From assembly GCA_031552355.1 (NCBI GenBank), contig JAVBMO010000101.1, forward strand, positions 1 through 14,543: a DNA stretch of 14,543 nucleotides, given 5' to 3'. Of this stretch, positions 1 to 7,165 are shown one piece after another. Numbering within the stretch: position 1 is the stretch's first letter; each line of letters opens with the position of its first letter. A program made the translations under genes and the position numbers. Origin of the DNA: JAVBMO01 sp031552355 (lineage in GTDB: Bacteria; Bacteroidota; Bacteroidia; Bacteroidales; P3). The notes below the pieces were generated by a model, which worked only from the letters and a program-made list of their open reading frames with translations, did no database searches and was not told the DNA's origin.

Positions 1-1136
1 CCATTCACAGGTTTAAAAAGGACATGGTAATTGTAATAACCTTGTTTTAGGTATTTTTGAAAAAAATAAGCGCCTTTCCTTGCATCATATTGCATTTTGG
101 AACTTTCGTCCAAATCCCAATTTGTAAGTTGGCCTACGATATAAAAAGACCCATCCAAACGAGGATTTGAAAAGGGTAACGTAAAATGTACCCAAGTATA
201 ATCTCCTTCAATTTGCGGGTCGGTAGTAAAATCGGCGTGTATTTTCATTTTTCCGTCAATATCATCCATAGTTTCGTAAGGCAGGTTAGATTTATCTTTT
301 TCGGGCAACAAATAGGTATGATTTTCGCCATTGATGTATTCCACTCTGTCTACATAGCGCGAACGGATTTTAATATTTTTGATATCTACATTGCGAAATT
401 CGTTGCCACCATCAAAATAGTTACCGGGATTCCAAATATAGGCATATTCATTTCCTCGAATGGAGTGAAGGTTAATTTTTCTGAATAGATCTTTACGTCC
501 ATTTTGTTGAATATAAACTTTCAGATAATCTTTAGGGTTTTGGATAAAAGAATTTTCGGTTGCAGACAGCAACAATTCTACTTCCTGTTGTTTTTTTCGT
601 TCCTGTACATTGGACGGAATCACAACGGTAGCTTTTATGTTCAAAAGAGATGATTCTTTTACGCGGAATTGGCGTGTAAAAACAGGGTTTTCTTCATCAT
701 TTTGCGGAAATACTGTAAGCAAATAATTCCCTGATACTTTGAGCTTTGTCATGTCGTTTGGAATGAATTCCGAATAATGGACATAGGGTTGAATGGTGTT
801 GAAAGAGAACTTCTGATTGTCAATTGAAAAATCGTCGAAACCGTCGATATACTGATTTGGCTTCAGGTCAGAAAAATTCCATTCCGCAGTACAGTGTTGA
901 ATTTTGTAGCGATAGGAATTGGATTCTTCAGCCAACTCATCGAATTGCAAAAGCAAACGCTCATTGGTATTTAGTTCAATAATCGGTGGCGACATTTCGG
1001 ACCCTGCCGGTGAAAGGATAATAGTTTTTATTTTATCGCTAAAAACCTGTTCATTCACAGGGTCGATTTTTTGTGCAAAAATTCCTGTAAAGGGGCTAAA
1101 AATCAATACAAAGCAAAGAGTAATATATTTATTCAT
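1..1136 (-). CDS. Type IX secretion system plug protein (DUF5103), 3' end outside window
   Basis: The reading frame is open from an ATG at 1136 down to base 1, giving 378 codons with no stop, so the C-terminus lies beyond the window. The protein starts with a signal peptide (MNKYITLCFVLIF..., probable cleavage near FA-QK at residues 20-22). It then shows the pattern I associate with DUF5103: IKTIILSPAGSE, a FDEL segment, YKIQHCTAEWNFSDL, YIDGFDDF, SFNTIQPYVHYSEFIPND and SGNYLLTVFP. Near the visible end is a GSFYIVGQLTNW segment and LKQGYYNYHVLFKP. From established work, DUF5103 proteins include the Plug subunit that closes the periplasmic side of the SprA translocon pore in T9SS. The gene is divergent from parE. 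Only two bases separate its start codon from a probable transposable element, so its leader is supplied by that element; no conventional Shine-Dalgarno site is visible. A T9SS cargo protein at the other end of the window agrees with the call. Confidence 0.85.
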   Translation of the reverse strand, partial: MNKYITLCFVLIFSPFTGIFAQKIDPVNEQVFSDKIKTIILSPAGSEMSPPIIELNTNERLLLQFDELAEESNSYRYKIQHCTAEWNFSDLKPNQYIDGFDDFSIDNQKFSFNTIQPYVHYSEFIPNDMTKLKVSGNYLLTVFPQNDEENPVFTRQFRVKESSLLNIKATVVIPSNVQERKKQQEVELLLSATENSFIQNPKDYLKVYIQQNGRKDLFRKINLHSIRGNEYAYIWNPGNYFDGGNEFRNVDIKNIKIRSRYVDRVEYINGENHTYLLPEKDKSNLPYETMDDIDGKMKIHADFTTDPQIEGDYTWVHFTLPFSNPRLDGSFYIVGQLTNWDLDESSKMQYDARKGAYFFQKYLKQGYYNYHVLFKPVN

Positions 1137-1138
1137 AG

Positions 1139-1374
1139 TTAGAGGTTGTTTAAATTTCGTTATGCAATTTATATATTTCAAGATATCGCCGCTATGCGGC
1201 TTTGATAAATGTAGATTTTATGATTTGCTACAAAGATTACGCGGCTCTGCCGCTTTTAAGCCACAGCGTGGCGATATCTGTGTAGAATATTTATAATGTA
1301 TTGATTTAAAAGCAACGTAGTTGCGGCATCTTTTTATTTGTGTTTTATTTCAGGAAAATTTAGATAACCTCTTA
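1139..1374. mobile_element. Probable MITE with 17-bp terminal inverted repeats and TTA duplication
   Basis: The left end AGAGGTTGTTTAAATTT (1141-1157) is matched on the opposite strand by AGAGGTTATCTAAATTT (1372-1356), 15 of 17 identical. If the element proper begins at GAGGTT (1142) and ends at AACCTC (1371), it is flanked by a 3-bp direct repeat TTA (1139-1141 and 1372-1374). That is the size and TNA pattern of the target duplication made by some IS5-family transposases. The interior has no credible coding sequence but holds four GC-rich hairpins. Ends, duplication, 230-bp size and non-coding interior together suggest a non-autonomous miniature element. The family is unproven; no transposase gene is in the window. 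Confidence 0.6.
1182..1278. repeat. Nested inverted repeats inside the probable MITE
   Basis: GATATCGCC (1182-1190) and GGCGATATC (1270-1278) form a perfect 9-bp inverted repeat. Inside or overlapping it are three small palindromes of identical design, a 5-bp stem with a 3-nt loop: GCCGC-TAT-GCGGC (1188-1200), GCGGC-TCT-GCCGC (1241-1253) and GCCAC-AGC-GTGGC (1260-1272). A fourth of the same design, GCAAC-GTA-GTTGC (1312-1324), lies just outside. The first two palindromes can also pair with each other, so alternative folds are possible. GC content here is far above the AT-rich surroundings. Confidence 0.8.
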
Positions 1375-1631
1375 GGCAAATTGATTAAACTTATTGCGAA
1401 GATAAGACTTTTTATCCAATTTAAAATGAACAATTCAAATTAGGAATAGTTTGTTTTCTCTACACACAAGAGGGATATTTTCTCTGAAATTCACCGATAT
1501 TACTTACTTAGCTTGTTGTTATGAATTTAGTCCGACAGGATTTGATTTTCAAGCCTTTCTTTCCCTTTTTTCTTTAACTATTGATTTTGGCCTAACATTT
1601 TTAATTCAGGAAGCCTTTCGTCGAATTTTCG
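1375..1631. other. Gene-free stretch between the mobile element and the parE promoter
   Basis: About 255 bp between the element and parE. The parE frame happens to stay open from a codon at 1451, but the 73 residues it would add are hydrophobic and Phe-rich and do not resemble the start of any ParE. I see no RNA gene, strong hairpin or second promoter here. Confidence 0.6.
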
Positions 1632-1639
1632 TAAATTTG
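1632..1639 (+). promoter_or_regulatory. Putative parE promoter, -7 element
   Basis: TAAATTTG matches the Bacteroidota -7 consensus TAnnTTTG and lies 31 bp upstream of the parE ATG at 1670. No good -33 TTTG/TTG box sits about 19 bp further upstream, so the call rests on the -7 element alone. Confidence 0.45.
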
Positions 1640-1669
1640 CATGTTTATTTTAGATATTTGGAGAACTAT

Positions 1670-3538
1670 ATGGCTGAAGAAGAAGAAATCATACAGGCAA
1701 ATTATTCGGAAGACAGTATTCAAACTTTGGAGTGGAACGAACATATTCGTCGCCGTCCGGGGATGTATATCGGAAAATTGGGCGACGGCGCTTCGCACGA
1801 CGACGGAATTTATGTCCTCATCAAGGAGGTGTTGGACAATTCCATCGATGAATTTGCCATGGGAAATGGGAAAGTTATTGATATTGAAGTGTCGTTTCAG
1901 GAAAAGAAAGTGGTCATTCGCGATTATGGCCGCGGAATTCCTTTGGGAAAACTTGTGGACTGCGTGTCAAAAATTAATACCGGTGCAAAATACGATTCCA
2001 AGGCCTTTCAAAAAACCGTAGGTTTGAATGGTGTGGGAACCAAGGCTGTGAACGCCCTTTCTTCGTATTTCAAAGTTCAATCTATTCGTGAAGGAAAAAC
2101 AAAAATTGCGGAATTCAGCAAAGGAATTATCACAAACGAAGAAGCCATAAAGGACTGTTCTCTGGAAAGCGGAACCTTTGTTGAATTTGTTGCCGATGCA
2201 ACGGTTTTCGGAAGCTATTTCTATCTGAATGAATATATTGAAAAAATGGTTTGGAACTATGTTTATTTGAACAAAGGCCTTTCCATTAATTACAACGGAA
2301 AAAAATATTTTTCCAGAAATGGTTTGCTCGACCTTTTGGACAACAACATAGAGCGCGAAGAAATTTTGTATCCCATTATTCATGTAAGGGATGCCGATTT
2401 TGAATTTGCATTAACCCATTCGGGAAAACAATACGGCGAAGAATACTATTCTTTTGTAAACGGACAAAATACCACCCAAGGCGGTACCCACCAAGCGGCA
2501 TTCCGTGAAGCTTTTGTGAAAACTGTGCGAGAATTTTATAAAAAAGATTTTGAGCCCGGCGACATCCGTTCTGGAATTGTTTGCGCTTTGAGTATCCGTA
2601 TTCAAGAACCGGTTTTTGAGTCGCAAACCAAAACAAAATTAGGTTCTTCGCACATGGAGCCCAATGGGCAAGGACAAAGTGTGAAAAACTATGTCCATGA
2701 CATTATTAAAAAACATTTGGACAATTTTCTGCACATTAATGGTGAAACAGCAGAGGCCTTGCTTCAAAAAATCCTGCAGTCCGAAAAGGAACGCAAGGAA
2801 ATGGCAAATATCAAAAAAATTGCCAAAGAAAGTTCCAAAAAAGCTAGCCTTCACAACCGCAAACTGCGCGATTGCAGAGTCCATTACAACAGCAGCCACA
2901 CAGATCGTTTGGCATCCACATTGTTTATTACCGAAGGAGATTCTGCGAGCGGTTCCATTACCAAATCGAGGGAAGTGAACACTCAAGCGGTTTTTAGCTT
3001 AAAAGGGAAACCTTTAAACTGTTTTGGGTTAAGCAAAAAAATTGTTTACGAAAACGAAGAATTCAACCTTTTGCAAAGCGCGCTGAATATTGACGAAGAC
3101 ATGGAAAATCTGCGTTATAACAACATTGTGTTTGCCACCGATGCCGATGTGGATGGTATGCATATCCGTTTGTTGTTGCTGACATTCTTTTTGCAATTTT
3201 TCCCCGACTTGATCAGGGCCGGACATGTTTATATCTTGCAAACGCCGCTTTTCCGCGTTCGTAACCGTCAAAAGACCATTTATTGCTACACAGAGGAAGA
3301 ACGTGTGAATGCCCTCAAGAAATTAGGTTCTAACGCCGAAATTACACGATTTAAAGGGCTTGGGGAAATTTCGCCCGATGAATTCAAACACTTCATAGGC
3401 AAGGATATGCGCTTAGATCCTGTAATTTTGAAAAAAGATTCGGGGATTCGTGAAGTTTTGACCTATTATATGGGCAAAAACACCCCCGAAAGGCAGCAAT
3501 TTATCATGCAAAACTTGCGAACAGAGGAAGAAATTTAA
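1670..3538 (+). CDS. parE: DNA topoisomerase IV subunit B (ParE-type GyrB family)
   Basis: The 622-aa product is the ATPase and TOPRIM subunit of a type IIA topoisomerase, which with ParC decatenates daughter chromosomes. The GHKL ATPase domain shows HIRRRPGMYIGKLG (25-38), EVLDNSIDE with catalytic-type Glu53 and Asn57, DYGRGIP and GLNGVGTKAVNALS. The transducer domain has the QTK loop (ESQTKTKLGS). The TOPRIM domain shows LFITEGDSASGS (Glu at about 422), KGKPLN and the metal-binding DADVDG (491-496). The end carries RFKGLGEISPDEF and YYMGKNTPERQQF. Its length and N-terminal sequence (SEDSIQTLEWNEHIR) fit Bacteroidota ParE better than GyrB. I chose ATG 1670 because family similarity begins there and GGAG lies just upstream; the open frame extends back to 1451 without similarity. 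The next gene is not parC, the usual partner in this phylum. Confidence 0.93.
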   Translation: MAEEEEIIQANYSEDSIQTLEWNEHIRRRPGMYIGKLGDGASHDDGIYVLIKEVLDNSIDEFAMGNGKVIDIEVSFQEKKVVIRDYGRGIPLGKLVDCVSKINTGAKYDSKAFQKTVGLNGVGTKAVNALSSYFKVQSIREGKTKIAEFSKGIITNEEAIKDCSLESGTFVEFVADATVFGSYFYLNEYIEKMVWNYVYLNKGLSINYNGKKYFSRNGLLDLLDNNIEREEILYPIIHVRDADFEFALTHSGKQYGEEYYSFVNGQNTTQGGTHQAAFREAFVKTVREFYKKDFEPGDIRSGIVCALSIRIQEPVFESQTKTKLGSSHMEPNGQGQSVKNYVHDIIKKHLDNFLHINGETAEALLQKILQSEKERKEMANIKKIAKESSKKASLHNRKLRDCRVHYNSSHTDRLASTLFITEGDSASGSITKSREVNTQAVFSLKGKPLNCFGLSKKIVYENEEFNLLQSALNIDEDMENLRYNNIVFATDADVDGMHIRLLLLTFFLQFFPDLIRAGHVYILQTPLFRVRNRQKTIYCYTEEERVNALKKLGSNAEITRFKGLGEISPDEFKHFIGKDMRLDPVILKKDSGIREVLTYYMGKNTPERQQFIMQNLRTEEEI

Positions 3539-3552
3539 AAAATAAATCATTG

Positions 3553-3590
3553 AAAATCAGTAGAAAATATTTTTTTTACTGATTTTTTTT
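3553..3590 (+). terminator. Intrinsic terminator after parE
   Basis: AAAATCAGTA (3553-3562) pairs perfectly with TACTGATTTT (3577-3586) around a 14-nt AT-rich loop, followed by Ts to 3590. It starts 14 bp after the parE stop codon, so parE is probably the last gene of its transcript. Confidence 0.75.
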
Positions 3591-3622
3591 ATCAGAACAG
3601 CAATTTGTTTCTTAAAGTTTTT

Positions 3623-3630
3623 TATACTTG
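3623..3630 (+). promoter_or_regulatory. Putative promoter -7 element of the acidic-tail protein gene
   Basis: TATACTTG differs from TAnnTTTG at one base and lies 18 bp before the ATG at 3649. A TTTG at 3604-3607 could be the -33 element, but the 15-bp gap is shorter than usual. Its position directly after the parE terminator supports a separate transcript. Confidence 0.4.
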
Positions 3631-3648
3631 CAAAAAAAAGAGAGCAAT

Positions 3649-4065
3649 ATGAGAAAAGGAAGTAATAGCAAAAAAAGATTGATAATCAGCTATGAAAAGT
3701 TAATGGAAGAGTTAAAAGAGATGTTCAAAGAAGTTTATGCCGAAGGTTACACATCACATATTCAAAAAATAGAAAAACCCAATGGTGAAACCATTTTTGT
3801 AGTGCCTCTTGAAACCGAAGACTCTGTATATATGGTGAAAATGGATGTCAGGGTGGACTCGAAATTTTCGGAAGAGGAACTTGACAAGGAAATCTTTGCA
3901 TTGCCTAAGGATGGGGATGAATTCACACCTGAACTTGAAGAGAATTCAGAAGATGAAAAAGATCATAAAGAATTTGAATTAAAACATGGCGACTATGAAG
4001 AAAATGACAACGATGAGGAAGATGACGAGGAAGACGAAGATGATGAGGAAGAGGAGAAAGATTAA
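3649..4065 (+). CDS. Conserved Bacteroidota small protein with Asp/Glu-rich tail
   Basis: The product is 138 aa with two parts. Residues 8-70 form a compact basic-to-mixed domain (KKRLIISYEKLMEELKEMF, GYTSHIQKIEKPNGET, DSVYMVKMDVRVDS). Residues from about 95 to the end are almost wholly acidic, with a final run of Asp and Glu. I recognise the type from Bacteroidales genomes, where a similar short protein (KPNGE..., a TED-Y-VKVDV-like strand, then an acidic tail) is common and sometimes mislabelled 'DNA primase'; no function is established that I know of. Acidic tails of this kind often contact basic proteins or mimic nucleic acid, but that is inference. ATG 3649 is preferred over the in-frame TTG at 3628, which overlaps the probable -7 promoter element; an AGAGAG stretch precedes the ATG. 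The gene has its own promoter and terminator, so it is probably monocistronic. Confidence 0.75.
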   Translation: MRKGSNSKKRLIISYEKLMEELKEMFKEVYAEGYTSHIQKIEKPNGETIFVVPLETEDSVYMVKMDVRVDSKFSEEELDKEIFALPKDGDEFTPELEENSEDEKDHKEFELKHGDYEENDNDEEDDEEDEDDEEEEKD

Positions 4066-4092
4066 ATAAATTGTAAATATTTTTATTTTGTG

Positions 4093-4133
4093 AAAGGGAT
4101 TTGTTGTGTATTCAGCAAATCCTTTTTGTTTTT
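4093..4133 (+). terminator. Intrinsic terminator after the acidic-tail protein gene
   Basis: AAAGGGATTTGTTG (4093-4106) pairs with CAGCAAATCCTTTT (4113-4126), 14 pairs including two G-U, around a 6-nt loop. It is followed by a T-rich run to 4133. It starts 27 bp after the stop codon. Confidence 0.8.
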
Positions 4134-4151
4134 AAGGGGAAGGAATAAACA

Positions 4152-4187
4152 GCCGGATATCAATTTGAAGATTCGGCGATTTTTTTT
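4152..4187 (+). terminator. Weak second terminator-like hairpin
   Basis: GCCGGAT (4152-4158) can pair with ATTCGGC (4171-4177), 7 pairs with one G-U, and is followed by GA and eight Ts. It may back up the terminator just upstream. The stem is short, so it may be incidental. Confidence 0.35.
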
Positions 4188-4188
4188 A

Positions 4189-4333
4189 GACAGGATTCAC
4201 ATGTATTTGGCTGTTCGCTTTCAATTTTCAATTAATGATGATGACACGGAGAGCCGCAGAAATTTTTCAATCAAAAATTAAACAGCCGGAGAACCATGGG
4301 GGTATTTTGCCAAAGGCAAAATTAAATCCTGTC
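4189..4333. repeat. Inverted-repeat-bounded intergenic segment, possibly a degenerate dispersed element
   Basis: GACAGGATT (4189-4197) and AATCCTGTC (4325-4333) are perfect 9-bp inverted copies bounding 145 bp of non-coding DNA. Inside, ATTTTGCC-AAA-GGCAAAAT (4304-4322) is a perfect 8-bp stem with a 3-nt loop, the same loop size as the hairpins in the left-hand element. The 12-mer TAAACAGCCGGA occurs at 4279-4290 and again just outside at 4146-4157. There is no plausible gene. Bounds and origin are uncertain. The remaining DNA between 4134 and 4530 holds only the hairpins and promoter listed separately. Confidence 0.4.
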
Positions 4334-4426
4334 AACTTTTTAAAATTAGGAATTAGAAATGAAAGATGTCGCACAGCGTACTAGGGCAGAGAATCTTTTA
4401 TAGAAAGTATAGATTATTTTCTTACT

Positions 4427-4466
4427 GGCAGGAATACTACATCAAGAATGGTATTCCTGCCTTTTT
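4427..4466 (+). terminator. Strong terminator with no gene before it
   Basis: GGCAGGAATAC (4427-4437) pairs perfectly with GTATTCCTGCC (4451-4461) around a 13-nt loop, followed by TTTTTGG. It has the form of a strong rightward intrinsic terminator. The previous gene already ends at its own terminator about 300 bp upstream, and the next promoter lies 38 bp downstream, so what it terminates is unclear. Confidence 0.7.
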
Positions 4467-4503
4467 GGTGTTATATGGAGATTCATTTATAAAAAGAAAA
4501 ATG

Positions 4504-4511
4504 TATCTTTG
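4504..4511 (+). promoter_or_regulatory. Putative promoter -7 element of the LptF/G-GH3-SufE operon
   Basis: TATCTTTG is an exact match to TAnnTTTG, 19 bp upstream of the ATG at 4531. No clear -33 box is seen at the expected distance. Its place between a strong terminator and the first gene of a tight operon supports it. Confidence 0.6.
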
Positions 4512-4530
4512 CACAGGAAGGCATAAAAAA

Positions 4531-5625
4531 ATGAATAATTTTATAAAACGGATTGATCGTTACATTATTAAAAAGTTCCTGAAAACTTTTTTTGGGGCCA
4601 TAAGCCTTATTGCCGTTATTATTATTGTGTTCGATGTTTCCGAAAAATTGTCGGATTTTATAGAAAAAGAAGCACCTTTGCGAGCCATTGTTTTTGACTA
4701 CTATGCAAATTTCCTTCCCTATTTCATTACCGACTATATTTCCCTTTTTACATTTATTGCCGTTATTTTCTTTACTTCCAAAATGGCTTCAAATACCGAA
4801 ATTATTGCCATTTTGAGTTCAGGAATAAGCTTTAAGCGAATGTTGAGGCCATTTTTGATTGGCGCTATTTTGATTGCATCTTTGAATTTTGCATTGAGCA
4901 ATTATATTATTCCTCATGTAAATAAAAACCGGATTGCATTTGAGAATAAATATATTCGTTTTCGACCAAAAATCCGGTCGAATAACCTGCATTTGCAAAT
5001 TGGCAAAAACACTCAGGTTTATATGGAGAATTTTGACCAAAACGACGACCGGGGGACAAATTTCAATTGTGAAAAGCTGACAGATGCAGGAATAACAGAA
5101 AAAATCTTTGTCCGGCAAATTCTTTTCGATACAATTTCCAACACTTGGAAAGGGCAACAGTATATCAAGAGAACAATCAATGGATTGAATGAAACCCTTG
5201 AAAAAGGCGATACTATAACCATTGCCGAAAATTTTACTCCGGACGATATGGAATATACTTTTCGGGAAAAAGGTGTTGAAACCATGAACCTTCATCAATT
5301 AAATGCGTTTATTGAACAGGAAGAAGAAAAAGGATCGCCTTTGGTTGTGGCCTATAAAGTTGCACAGTATCAAAGTCTTTTCAATCCGTTGTCCGTGATT
5401 ATCATGACATTGATTGGTGTTTCGGTTTCTTTCAGGAAAAAAAGAGGGGGGATGGGAATTAATTTAGCATTTGGTATTATCATTGCATTTTCGTTTGTTG
5501 TAGCCATGAAATTTTCCACAGTATTCTCGCTCAAGGGAAATCTTCCACCCATGCTATCCATTCTAATTCCTCTTGTATTATATGCTTTTATGGCATATTA
5601 CTTAATCAAAAAAGCTCCCAAATAA
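4531..5625 (+). CDS. LptF/LptG-family (YjgP/YjgQ) lipopolysaccharide export permease
   Basis: The 364-aa inner-membrane protein belongs to the permease pair that, with the ATPase LptB, extracts lipopolysaccharide from the inner membrane and passes it to the periplasmic Lpt bridge. Three hydrophobic segments lie at about 17-38, 60-82 and 104-127. A soluble periplasmic region (about 130-275, expected jellyroll) follows, then three more segments at about 283-300, 309-331 and 339-360. The opening (IDRYIIKKFLKTFFGAIS) and NTEIIAILSSGISFKRMLRPF (in 88-107) are family hallmarks, as is NPLSVIIMTLIGVSVSF after the soluble domain. LptF and LptG cannot be separated by eye. The start is ATG 4531, after an A-rich leader and a consensus -7 box; upstream in-frame extension from 4366 runs through a terminator hairpin and is rejected. 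It heads an operon, with GH3 14 bp downstream. Confidence 0.88.
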   Translation: MNNFIKRIDRYIIKKFLKTFFGAISLIAVIIIVFDVSEKLSDFIEKEAPLRAIVFDYYANFLPYFITDYISLFTFIAVIFFTSKMASNTEIIAILSSGISFKRMLRPFLIGAILIASLNFALSNYIIPHVNKNRIAFENKYIRFRPKIRSNNLHLQIGKNTQVYMENFDQNDDRGTNFNCEKLTDAGITEKIFVRQILFDTISNTWKGQQYIKRTINGLNETLEKGDTITIAENFTPDDMEYTFREKGVETMNLHQLNAFIEQEEEKGSPLVVAYKVAQYQSLFNPLSVIIMTLIGVSVSFRKKRGGMGINLAFGIIIAFSFVVAMKFSTVFSLKGNLPPMLSILIPLVLYAFMAYYLIKKAPK

Positions 5626-5639
5626 AACACAGAACAACT

Positions 5640-7154
5640 ATGACAATACTTAATACTTGTATGGTTTGGTATTTTCAGAGGCAGATGCCCAGCATAGAGG
5701 CATTCAAAAAATCGCCTGTTGAAACACAGCAAAAGGTTTTCAGGAATCTTATAGAAACCGCAAAAAATACAGAATACGGCAAAACCTACGATTATAAAAG
5801 CATTTTGTCATGGCAGGATTTCGACAAACGTGTTCCTGTTTTGGATTACGACCAGTTTAAACCATTTATAGACCGTGTAAGAAAAGGTGAGAAAAATATT
5901 TTTTGGCCATCGGACATCAAATATTTTGCAAAATCTTCGGGCACTACAAGCGACAAAAGTAAATATATTCCGGTAAGCAGTGAATCTTTGAAAGATTGTC
6001 ACTACAAGGCTGGGCAGGATATGTTTGGACTTTATTGTAACATGTATCCCCAAACCCGTATGTTTACGGGAAAAAACCTTGCTTTGGGCGGTAGCCGGCA
6101 AGAAAATGAATTCAAAACCAATGCTTTTTATGGCGATTTATCAGCCATTATCATAAATCATTTACCTTTTTGGGCGCAAAACAAGCGCAGTCCGGCGAAA
6201 GAAGTGGCCTTGATGCCTGAATGGGAAACAAAACTGCACAAAATGGTAGAATTGACCTCAAAAGACAATATTACAGGTTTATCCGGCGTGCCTTCTTGGA
6301 TGATGATTTTATTGAAAAGCGTTTTGGAATATACAGGAAAACAAACCATTAAAGAAGTTTGGCCTAATTTGGAAGCTTTTTTTCACGGGGGAGTAAATTT
6401 TGACCCATACCGAAAACAATACAAAGAAATTATTGGTCCTGGTGTAAATTATATCAACGTTTACAACGCTTCGGAAGGTTACTTTGCCATTCAAGACCAA
6501 AAGCATTGTGATGATATGCTGTTATTGCTCGACACAGGCGTTTTTTATGAATTTATTCCCATTGAGGAAATAGACAAAGAACATCCGAAAGTGATTCCTT
6601 TGCAAGAAGTGGTAATAGGCAAAAATTATGCTTTGCTAATCACCACAAATTCAGGATTATGGCGATACAAAATTGGCGATACGGTAGTTTTTACAAGCAC
6701 ATCACCCTACCGGATAAAAATCAGCGGAAGAACTAAAAATTTTATCAATGCCTGCGGTGAAGAAGTAATTATAGACAACGCATTGAAAGCATTTCAAGCT
6801 GCTTGCGACAAAACTTCGGCAGTGGTGCTGGAATATACAGGTGCCCCTATGTTTTCTTCAACAGGAACCTGCCACGAATGGTTTGTTGAATTTTCGAAGG
6901 AACCGGATAATTTAGATGTTTTTGTGGATATTTTTGACAAAACTTTGCAATCCGTCAATTCCGATTATGAAGCCAAGCGTTATAAGGATATGGTTTTGCA
7001 GAAACCTTTATTTAGAAATTTGCCACAAGGGTCTTTCTATAAATGGTTAGAATCGAAGAAACGTTTAGGCGGACAATACAAAGTGCCTCGTTTATCGAAC
7101 AACAGGCAATACTTGGAAGAAATTGAAAGAATTTTAAACAAAAAAACACTTTAA
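5640..7154 (+). CDS. GH3-family acyl-adenylating enzyme (auxin-responsive GH3-like)
   Basis: The 504-aa protein belongs to the GH3 branch of the adenylate-forming superfamily, which in plants conjugates amino acids to jasmonate, auxin and related acids through an acyl-AMP. The phosphate-binding loop is SSGTTSDKSKYIP (about 99-111). YNASEGYFAIQ (about 275-285), GLWRYKIGDTVVF (339-351) and SGRTKNFINACGEE (362-375) are the later nucleotide-binding motifs, with Asp347 expected to contact the ribose. Length (about 500 aa) and start agree with bacterial members. The bacterial substrate is not established, so a specific acid or amine should not be assumed. It lies 14 bp after the LptF/G permease and 11 bp before sufE, so the three are very likely co-transcribed. 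The key motifs look intact, so an active enzyme is expected. Confidence 0.88.
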   Translation: MTILNTCMVWYFQRQMPSIEAFKKSPVETQQKVFRNLIETAKNTEYGKTYDYKSILSWQDFDKRVPVLDYDQFKPFIDRVRKGEKNIFWPSDIKYFAKSSGTTSDKSKYIPVSSESLKDCHYKAGQDMFGLYCNMYPQTRMFTGKNLALGGSRQENEFKTNAFYGDLSAIIINHLPFWAQNKRSPAKEVALMPEWETKLHKMVELTSKDNITGLSGVPSWMMILLKSVLEYTGKQTIKEVWPNLEAFFHGGVNFDPYRKQYKEIIGPGVNYINVYNASEGYFAIQDQKHCDDMLLLLDTGVFYEFIPIEEIDKEHPKVIPLQEVVIGKNYALLITTNSGLWRYKIGDTVVFTSTSPYRIKISGRTKNFINACGEEVIIDNALKAFQAACDKTSAVVLEYTGAPMFSSTGTCHEWFVEFSKEPDNLDVFVDIFDKTLQSVNSDYEAKRYKDMVLQKPLFRNLPQGSFYKWLESKKRLGGQYKVPRLSNNRQYLEEIERILNKKTL

Positions 7155-7165
7155 CAGGAATCAGC

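Noticed and set aside
919..1296. 125-aa rightward reading frame
   Set aside because: It is antisense to the plug gene start and runs into the hairpin element; its composition is not protein-like.
1451..1669. N-terminal 73-residue extension of ParE
   Set aside because: The frame is open, but the added residues lack ParE similarity and the region contains the likely promoter. ATG 1670 has a GGAG upstream and begins the conserved sequence.
2639..2986. Leftward 115-aa frame inside parE, and similar antisense frames in parE, the GH3 gene and the permease gene
   Set aside because: They are shadows of strongly conserved genes and have no start context or recognisable product.
3628..3648. TTG start for the acidic-tail protein
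   Set aside because: It overlaps the probable -7 element, so the transcript would begin downstream of it.
4366..4530. 55-residue extension of the LptF/G permease and the 63-aa frame at 4090-4281
   Set aside because: The first runs through a terminator and the -7 promoter element. The second overlaps a terminator and a repeat segment and has no recognisable sequence.
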